Shown: one piece after another, positions 54,426-62,400 of the stretch
How positions within the stretch are numbered: the first letter of the stretch is position 1
Layout of the letters: the number at the start of each line of letters is the position of its first letter
Assembly: GCF_001637225.1 (NCBI RefSeq)
Contig: NZ_LVJI01000014.1
Location: forward strand, 124,001-188,000
Source of the DNA: Paenibacillus antarcticus
GTDB lineage: Bacteria; Bacillota; Bacilli; Paenibacillales; Paenibacillaceae
Reading direction: 5' to 3'
DNA length: 64,000 nucleotides
Position numbers and translations under genes: made by a program
The notes under the pieces: model-generated
Databases searched by the model: none
The model's input: only the letters and a program-made list of their open reading frames with translations
What the model was told of the DNA's origin: nothing

Positions 54426-57400
54426 TTATTCAATGATTTTCTTAGCCACACGAGATAAGTCACCAATATCAATTGTGCCGCTACTATCGAGATCCATATG
54501 TTTGATTTTATTCCAATCTGGACTTGTGGAATCTTTGCCGTAATTAGCTGCAATCATAGCTAGGTCACCGATGCTGACTTTACCATCACCATTGATATCG
54601 CCTTGAATTCCTTGGTCTTTAGCTGTCACCTCAATGTTGATTGATAATGGTGTAACATCTGATTCCACGCCATTCTCATCGGCAATCGTCACAGGTGAAG
54701 CTTCTATCTTACCTATAGCTGGCGCAGAAAGTACCTTTGCCTTAAAACTAAGCTCTACAATTTGCGCGTCGCCTTTAAGAGCGTTACCTGCCCCTTCACT
54801 AGCCAAGAGCAACCGCAGTTTTCCCGGTGAAACGGTATTAGTATCGATCAGATTCACCCCATCGATCAACGATCGAGCAGACACAAAATCCATAATAGAT
54901 GAATCAAAGTTAATGATGATATCTTGAGCGAATACATTGTTTGTCATATCGGTAATACCAAAACCTACAACGAAATCTTCTCCTGTCATCACACTACTCT
55001 TGGCGGTCAATTGAACCTGAGGCGAAGAGACCGCTTGCTCTACATGAAATACCGTAATCTCAGCTGCAGAAGCAAACTCACCTACACCCTCGGTCGCTTC
55101 TAGCTTGATATAGCCCGCTTTGATTGGGGTGAAATTAGCTTCTTTTAACAGTTTATTACGTGCCCATGATCCGCTCGTCACTTTCGTAAATGTTAGACCA
55201 TCGACACTTGTGTACACGTTGTATTGGGTAATCGTCCCATTGCCCTCATCTGGTCGAGGTAAGTAACCAAGCTTGCTAATTTCGTACGTCCCACCCAGAT
55301 TTACAATGATTGACTGTGGAAGTGGGTCAACGTTGAACCATTTTGTATGCCAATGCGTGTCAGGATCGCCGTCAAGTGCGAACTTTGGATCGTTACTTCC
55401 CGCTTGTGAACTTGTTGCCGAAGCACTCATCTGGCTTTGTGGGATTTCCACAATATTCGTTTGTCCCAATACAGTCACTTCACTTGTTGCTGTAAATTCA
55501 CCGATCACTGTAGTAACTGTTATCGTTGTCGTTCCCTGCCCCTTCGGTGTAACCATACCGCTACTATTCACGCTTGCTACCGCAGGATTGCTACTCTTCC
55601 AAGTGAGAGTTTTATCCGTTGCATTCTCAGGCTCCACGGTTGCTATCAGCGTAACCGGCTGATCGAATACATTCAGTGTAAGTGTTGACTGATTCAATGT
55701 AACTCCTGTAGGCTTCTGTACCTCATTTAACGGAATACCAAATAATTTGAATTCTCGGATACTCGCCTTAGTGTTAGTATCTGGAAGTCCAGTTACCGTA
55801 ATTCTTGCGTATCTACCACGGCTACCGAAATTATTGGTTAGAACAGCTCCAATGTCCGAATTGTTTGAGCGGTCTACGACTGTAATCCAATTCGAGCTGG
55901 CATTCTCACGAACTTCGATTTTGTATTTATACAATTTATCGCTGTGCTCAAATGAAACATCCGATGATTGAATCGAATACATACTACCTAGATCTACGTT
56001 CCAAGCATAATTCAGACTAGCATCGGCTGCTGACCAACGCGTGGCCGGATTTCCATCATTCGCGCCAGATGCCGGATATGCTGAATCCACACTATCTGCC
56101 GTTGCAGTCTTACCTTCTGATATAAGCTTCATTACTGGAGCTTCCTCTGGAGCATTATATACATCTATTTCCGCCGCCGATGCGAATCCTCCGAGGGCAA
56201 CTACTGCTTCCAACTTCACATATCGAGCTGAAATAGCATCGAATACGACGTATTTCTTCAGATTATTTCTAACCCATGTTCCATTGGACACTTTCGTATA
56301 AGTCTGACCGTCTGTACTTACATATAAGTTATACGATGTAATCGTCCCATTACCCGCATCTGTACGTGGCGCATATCGGAATTGATTGATCTTATGAGCA
56401 CTACCTAAATCAACAATAATCGATTGCGGCAATTTATCAGACCCATCCCATTTGGTATGCCAAGTGGAGCTGATATCTCCATCTATCGCTTTAGAGGCTT
56501 CAGCCCCTGATTGAAAGCTAACAGCTGTCGCTTTCATCTCCTTCTTTGGAATAGGTGTTGGCGCTGGCTTCGTTAGATCACGGTAAATATTAACTTCCGC
56601 AGCTGAAGCAAATCCGCCTTCACCATCAATCGCTTCCAATCGAATATAAGCAGCTTCAACTGTATCGAATGTGGCTGTTTTCTCCGATTTATTTGCATTC
56701 CAGTTCCCGTTCGTCACCATGTCGTACTTGATGCCATCTAAGCTGACATACACGTTATATCCTGTGATGTTACCGTTCGTACCACCGTACTGTCGTGGTA
56801 AGTATTTAAGCTTATTCACATATTGTTTGATCCCCAGATTCAATGTAATTGATTGAGGAAGAGCAGCACTTCCATTTAATGAAGTACTCCAAATGGTTTC
56901 AAAGTTGCCATCCAGCATATTAGTTGCTGGAGTAGAAGCGTCAGCATTCGTAACTGTCGCAACCATATCCTCTTGTGGAATCCGGCTTGGATCCGTATCC
57001 ACCTCAGGTAATTCAATCTGAGTAGCATCGAGAAGAGGTGTTGTATCTGCTGTAAAGCCAGATACTGTTAATTCAAAGCTTGTATTTGTCGATAGATCCG
57101 GAGTCTTTATATAGACAATGCCTCCCTTGTCTGCTGTATCATAGAACCATCCGCTAACTGCTTCATCCCATGCCTTCTTCGTCGCTAACTCTGTGTATGG
57201 AGACGCATCAATAGCAACTGCTGAAGGCTTATTAGGCATATGAATCATAAATTGATTCGTACGAGATTCAAGCTTTCCTGTGTAATCGCCGACGCTCGCA
57301 CCCACTTGAACGACTAGATTACCCGTTCCTTGTTCCGGGGCAATCGACGTAATCAACGTTTCCGCATACTTTCCATCGCGATGTTCTTTCGTTACCCCAT

Positions 57401-59306
57401 CATCTTCATACATCGTGAAGCTTGACTTCTTATAAGGATAAATATCATAAGTAATTGGATTCGGCGGTACTTCACCGTCATATAGCGATTCTGGATACAT
57501 TGGAATAATGGCTCCTGCTTTGACAAGCAGTGGAAGACGACCTAGTGGAGCTTCATATTCATCTAGCATTTTAGATCCGTAATGTTCTTTCCCTGTCCAG
57601 TAATCAATCCACTTTCCTTTAGGAAGATAAATGCCGTTTCTCGTTGTGCTATCGATATATACTGGTGCTACAAGGAATGATTCACCAGACATAAATTGAT
57701 ATTGCGTTAACGTCCCTTTGGAATTCGGATCATTCGGATATTCATAAATCATCCCTCTAACTAAAGGCGCCCCTGATTCGTTCGTCTCATTCAAATAGGT
57801 GTAGAAATAAGGGGTCAATTGTTGTCTTAATTTCAAAATATCACGATTGTGGCTAGTATACGGCTCCCCCCATACCCAAGGCTGTTTATCCTTTGCAGCC
57901 CAACCGGAGATACTCATCAAGATCGGGGTAAATGCCTTCCACTGTAGGTCACGTACATACGTTTTGGCGCTTCCACCAAATATACCGTCAATATCACCTG
58001 TCGAATAAGGCATCCCTGAAAGCCCCGCACCGATCATCGAAGGAATATGGAATCGAATATACTCCCAATTTCCATATTGATCCCCTGACCATACGGCGGA
58101 ATACCGCTGCGTACCTGCCCAACCTCCAACGGACCAGACATACCCTCTACTATCCGAGTTATTCTCAATCCCTTGATAGGCTTGCTTACTACCATTTAAA
58201 GCGAAATCATATCCTGGTCCTACCCACGCTACATCAAGTTTGGCAAGTCTAGTACCATCAACGCCAACCTCTTGGGCAATATGCTCAACACCATTCTGAG
58301 TCCATAATCCCGTGTGGAAACCTAATTTATCCAGACCATCAACTGTTGTACCTAAATTCGAATAGCCACATCCATAACCATCATTCGGAAGTATCCAAGA
58401 TCCCGGCATATCATGATCGCGATAGGCTTTACCAATCAGGTCGATAACGTCCGTTGTTGTACTAGGTGCTTTGTTATAGCAATTCGCATCCCCTAGTCCC
58501 ATACCCCATCTTGGAATTAATGTTGGTTTCCCCGTAAGATCGGTATATCCTTTCAGAATATCCTTCATCGTTTCACCGTAAAAATAATACGCATCAAATC
58601 GATTTTCATTGTGAGTCAAATTGACCGTACTATCGAAATCGTAAGTACCATTTTGAAATGTATTACGAAGTACCCCATAACCGGCAGTACTTATATAAAA
58701 AGGGGAAGGATTCGATACCGTGCCGCTACCCCAATCGCCATAATTGGTACCGATCGTAATTTTGCGATCACGATGATTAAAGAAACCATTCTGCATCCCA
58801 CCGCCATAGTAATATTCGTCCTCACCCCGTACGATCTTCTGAGTTGTAGCTGTGCCATTATAAGATAAGCTAGCTGCTTCTTCCCACACGACAGTCTTAT
58901 TATCCTTCTTATACATTGCGAATTTCATGGGACTCTTGTAAGCACGCAATATAAATTTCCCAGTCTCCATCTTGTAATAAGAACCTTCATCAGACCAAGA
59001 TACATCTACGGGTCCGAAGCTATCACTTACCACAATAGGTTCAGCTGGCTGTGCAGAAGTTTTTCCTGCTAAGCTAGTAAATTGACCTCCGACACCGAGC
59101 CATATACGTACCATATCCGCTTTGTTAAAGATGACTTTGACCTTATCGTTACCCGTCGTAATCAAAAAGGTCTTATCATCACTTTTCTCAAATTTCGTAA
59201 TATCTCCCACCGCAGCCGCTTTAACTTGATCTGGACTAACTATGAACATGATGATTGCCACTAACATCATACAAGTTAACGAAATACTCCAGCGGTATTT
59301 AGACAT
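54426..59306 (-). CDS. Secreted GH31 glycosidase (candidate alpha-N-acetylgalactosaminidase) with cohesin and dockerin
   Basis: About 1626 residues from ATG at 59306 (AAAGGGGA upstream; the frame is open from 59351). Signal peptide, then a GH31 catalytic region (about 40-760; DEYYYGGGMQNGFFNHR, KLDVAWVGPGYDFAL, SAVWSGDQYGNWEYIRFH). By position the nucleophile is D358 and the acid/base D409. The classical alpha-glucosidase DMNE motif is absent, which fits the newer alpha-GalNAc-active GH31 subgroup better than alpha-glucosidase; this is inference. Three F5/8-type domains, a group-2 Ig-like domain (about 1240-1315), a fourth F5/8-type domain, a cohesin-like domain (about 1430-1565) and a dockerin (DINGDGKVSIGDL; DLDSSGTIDIGDL) follow. 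Confidence 0.88.
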   Translation of the reverse strand: MSKYRWSISLTCMMLVAIIMFIVSPDQVKAAAVGDITKFEKSDDKTFLITTGNDKVKVIFNKADMVRIWLGVGGQFTSLAGKTSAQPAEPIVVSDSFGPVDVSWSDEGSYYKMETGKFILRAYKSPMKFAMYKKDNKTVVWEEAASLSYNGTATTQKIVRGEDEYYYGGGMQNGFFNHRDRKITIGTNYGDWGSGTVSNPSPFYISTAGYGVLRNTFQNGTYDFDSTVNLTHNENRFDAYYFYGETMKDILKGYTDLTGKPTLIPRWGMGLGDANCYNKAPSTTTDVIDLIGKAYRDHDMPGSWILPNDGYGCGYSNLGTTVDGLDKLGFHTGLWTQNGVEHIAQEVGVDGTRLAKLDVAWVGPGYDFALNGSKQAYQGIENNSDSRGYVWSVGGWAGTQRYSAVWSGDQYGNWEYIRFHIPSMIGAGLSGMPYSTGDIDGIFGGSAKTYVRDLQWKAFTPILMSISGWAAKDKQPWVWGEPYTSHNRDILKLRQQLTPYFYTYLNETNESGAPLVRGMIYEYPNDPNSKGTLTQYQFMSGESFLVAPVYIDSTTRNGIYLPKGKWIDYWTGKEHYGSKMLDEYEAPLGRLPLLVKAGAIIPMYPESLYDGEVPPNPITYDIYPYKKSSFTMYEDDGVTKEHRDGKYAETLITSIAPEQGTGNLVVQVGASVGDYTGKLESRTNQFMIHMPNKPSAVAIDASPYTELATKKAWDEAVSGWFYDTADKGGIVYIKTPDLSTNTSFELTVSGFTADTTPLLDATQIELPEVDTDPSRIPQEDMVATVTNADASTPATNMLDGNFETIWSTSLNGSAALPQSITLNLGIKQYVNKLKYLPRQYGGTNGNITGYNVYVSLDGIKYDMVTNGNWNANKSEKTATFDTVEAAYIRLEAIDGEGGFASAAEVNIYRDLTKPAPTPIPKKEMKATAVSFQSGAEASKAIDGDISSTWHTKWDGSDKLPQSIIVDLGSAHKINQFRYAPRTDAGNGTITSYNLYVSTDGQTYTKVSNGTWVRNNLKKYVVFDAISARYVKLEAVVALGGFASAAEIDVYNAPEEAPVMKLISEGKTATADSVDSAYPASGANDGNPATRWSAADASLNYAWNVDLGSMYSIQSSDVSFEHSDKLYKYKIEVRENASSNWITVVDRSNNSDIGAVLTNNFGSRGRYARITVTGLPDTNTKASIREFKLFGIPLNEVQKPTGVTLNQSTLTLNVFDQPVTLIATVEPENATDKTLTWKSSNPAVASVNSSGMVTPKGQGTTTITVTTVIGEFTATSEVTVLGQTNIVEIPQSQMSASATSSQAGSNDPKFALDGDPDTHWHTKWFNVDPLPQSIIVNLGGTYEISKLGYLPRPDEGNGTITQYNVYTSVDGLTFTKVTSGSWARNKLLKEANFTPIKAGYIKLEATEGVGEFASAAEITVFHVEQAVSSPQVQLTAKSSVMTGEDFVVGFGITDMTNNVFAQDIIINFDSSIMDFVSARSLIDGVNLIDTNTVSPGKLRLLLASEGAGNALKGDAQIVELSFKAKVLSAPAIGKIEASPVTIADENGVESDVTPLSINIEVTAKDQGIQGDINGDGKVSIGDLAMIAANYGKDSTSPDWNKIKHMDLDSSGTIDIGDLSRVAKKIIE

Positions 59307-59342
59307 ACACCAATCCCCTTTATAAATGATTTGTTGAATATT

Positions 59343-59386
59343 GAAAAACAAGATGCATGTTGTAAATTGCTACATCACACATCTTG
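59343..59386 (-). terminator. Possible (leaky) terminator between the first GH2 and GH31 genes
   Basis: On the minus strand CAAGATG and CATCTTG pair with additional inner pairing (TGTA/TACA type), followed by UUUUUC. It begins 27 bases past the GH2 stop. It may end the first transcript or reduce read-through into the rest of the cluster; the 106-base gap could also hold a promoter. Confidence 0.5.
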
Positions 59387-59412
59387 AGTTGACAGTATTA
59401 GACTTACTTTAT

Positions 59413-62400
59413 CTACTCCAGTATTTTTCTTGCGATGAATGCAAGATCGATAATATCTACTTTATTATCCTTGTTGACATCTGCCTTTTTATATTGATCC
59501 CAATCCATATCTCCCAACTTTTTGCCATATGCTACAGCGACTTTAGCAAGATCTCCAATTGAGATTTTTCCATCTCCATTAAGATCAGCTGATGGTTCTG
59601 ACGGTTCTTGGTTCGCTGAAGCGTTGAATGTATGAAGTGCAACATTCAATTCGGTAAATGCTTGATCTACCTGCTCCTGGGTAGCGTTAGAATCATTAAC
59701 TACGATTTGCGCTTTATCAATTGCTGCTTGAAGTATAGCTTTACTTCCCAATGGATATTGACCAACCTCAGTACCTTCCACAGCAACACTATACTTTTCT
59801 TGCGCATTTGTGATTAATTGAATTAACGAAGCTTTATCTATGCTGTCAATAATTTGAATGATTTGAATGTCATGCGAAGTACCATCAAGCTTCGTTTCCA
59901 CTCCAAGACCATTAGCGATGATCACATTAGAGAGCGAAATCGTTGCCGTTGCGGATACTTCTGCTGCTTTAGCTTTAAAACGTAGTTTCAAAATATCTCC
60001 GGATACCTTATTCCCTTGCGTATTAGCAAGAATCAATCGAACCTTGCCTAAGGTATTAACAGTATCGATTATTTGGTTATCACCATCCGCCTTATCTGCG
60101 GAGACAAACTCTAGTTGATTCGAATCGTACGTAAAGGTCAGATCCTGACCATAAGCTTCATGCGTCAAATCGCCTAAGCTATACGTCAATTCGAATTCCT
60201 CTCCCGAATTCACTTCCAAAAGCCCAGAAATATGAAGACCCTCTATCGTTTCCTCTACTTCACCTTTCACAAGCCTAGCATCGGCCCAATCTCCATGGTC
60301 TTCCGAATTCCCATCGCCATTATCGTTAACAACGAGCCTTAATTTATGAACACCTGTAACGTCCAAATTAATCTCTTTAGCCACTGTCGTAGATTTCATC
60401 ATCCCGCTGTCATACGCTTTAACTCCATCAAGGAATACCTGGAATACGATCGTATTACGGTCAGCGGTTGTGCTAGTAACCTCCTGATCAACACCTACTG
60501 TTGCTAGAAAAGTTTCGAAATTCTGCTCTGTAAGATCATATATAATTTCTGAGTTGGCATGTGTACCGAGACCTTTCCCGTAGGTTACTGCTCCGTCTGG
60601 TCCACGCAAGATAATCGATTTGCTTTCTATACTCTTATCCTTCTGTACGTTCAACCAACCGGTTGTTGCACTCACCCATTCCATATCGCTCAAGTAATTA
60701 TCTACGACTTGGAATTGAATTTCGTAGGTTTTAGAGACAAGTCCGTCAGCAGAGGATACTTTAATGATTGTTTTACCAGATAGATCAGCAGCAGGTGTTA
60801 TTTGAACAGTTACAGTCTCACTTGTCGGTACTACTGTAACTGTCGGTACCTTATTGCTTCCACGTTTCACATTGTACGTATAACTCAGTTTCTCTGGATC
60901 AAATTTATCCAATGGTTCTCCGTTCACTTTAATGGATTGCACAAGCTGAACAGTCGAAACCGCTTTGCTTAGACTCATTAGATCAGTCGTATTAGCTGGA
61001 ATTGGTCTAAGTGTATAGCTGTAGCTGTAGTCCTTATTTGAATACAGCATATATGGAGCATGAGGTGTTGCCCCCCAACTATTGTCACCCCCTACACCCA
61101 TTTGCTTATAATTAAGTCGTAGCGTAATATCGTCGCGATAGTTCAATTCGTAAGGGTGTCTAGGACCATCCAAGTCATCCGGTGTGTAATGTAAGGCATT
61201 GGCTTCCATCGTCGGTGCACCGATTGCCATTAATCCTGCTCCATCTTCGTTCGTCAGGGCTACCCAGCGAACATCCGTTTTATTACCTGTTTCTGAAGGT
61301 TCGATATACGAGAAGAATTGATCATCCACAGTGCTGCTGTAATGCCCTACGTCTGATCCACTCTTGCGGTCCTGATAGTTTTCAAGTGGTCCACGTCCAT
61401 ACCAGTCTATGTTTTCGAACTGTTGAGGGATGGTCATAATATTTCCTACCTCTGGAATTTCAGGAAGATTTCCTGCTCCTGGCTTCATTTCATTGGCTAC
61501 CTTAATATCGCCATTTCCAAAGATCGTGTACGACGTTTTAAAGGTAGAAGCTGTTGTTGTCGGCAATAGGCCTTCTACATCGATGCGTAGGACCTTTTTG
61601 CCAATCTTCGAAACGTTGACACTGGTAATACTTCTGTTCTTACCGGCATTCTTCCATGTCGCCGTTCTAGAACCATGTCCGTTTCCTTTATCATTATCGT
61701 TCGGTGCTCTCCAGAAATGAGGAGCAGGACCTTCTTCAATCAGGTCAACACCATCATAGCTGAAAGAATCAATAGTTCCTGTTGTTTTGTTAAAGATAAG
61801 ATCCATATCATCAGTGGTTACCGTTACCTGCGTATCCTGTTCTTCCACAACCAATTCTGGCATCGTGGCGAGATCTTCAGCCAAGGGTGAGCCAGCCTCG
61901 ATCGGAAGCTGAAATTGCTGCTTCGCGATTTCATGTCCTACCTTTGCCCACGACGTGTCTGACTTAAGCTGGAAACTGATGTTTAGCCAATACTCTACTC
62001 CCGGTTCTGCATCCGGCAAGGTGTATGGCAGTATCACTTGCTTTGTAGTCAACCCGTCAATATTCAAATGTGCAGGCTCGATCGTGCCTTGCTGGATAAC
62101 GTCGTTATCCGCTTTCAGCTCCCAGGTTGCCTCGTATTCATTCACATTCGTAAATAAAAATTCGTTCTGGATCTCAACCTTTCCTTTTGCAAGATCTACC
62201 GCTTTGACATGGATGTCTTGGTAAACTTGCTTAACCTCCCATAGTTCAGGCTGTACAGTGCGGTCTGCCGAGACCAGTCCATTAGCCATAAAGTTTCCGT
62301 CATTTGGTGAATCACCAAAATCTCCACCGTAAGCAAAGTACTCTTGCGATTCAAGCACTTCCGACCGAGCGTCAACCGTGTTGAAATCCATCCACAATAC

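Noticed and set aside
54409..54553. Longer N terminus of the sialidase
   Set aside because: It would overlap the end of the GH31 gene and place a second hydrophobic segment before the true signal peptide; TTG at 54409 has the ribosome site.
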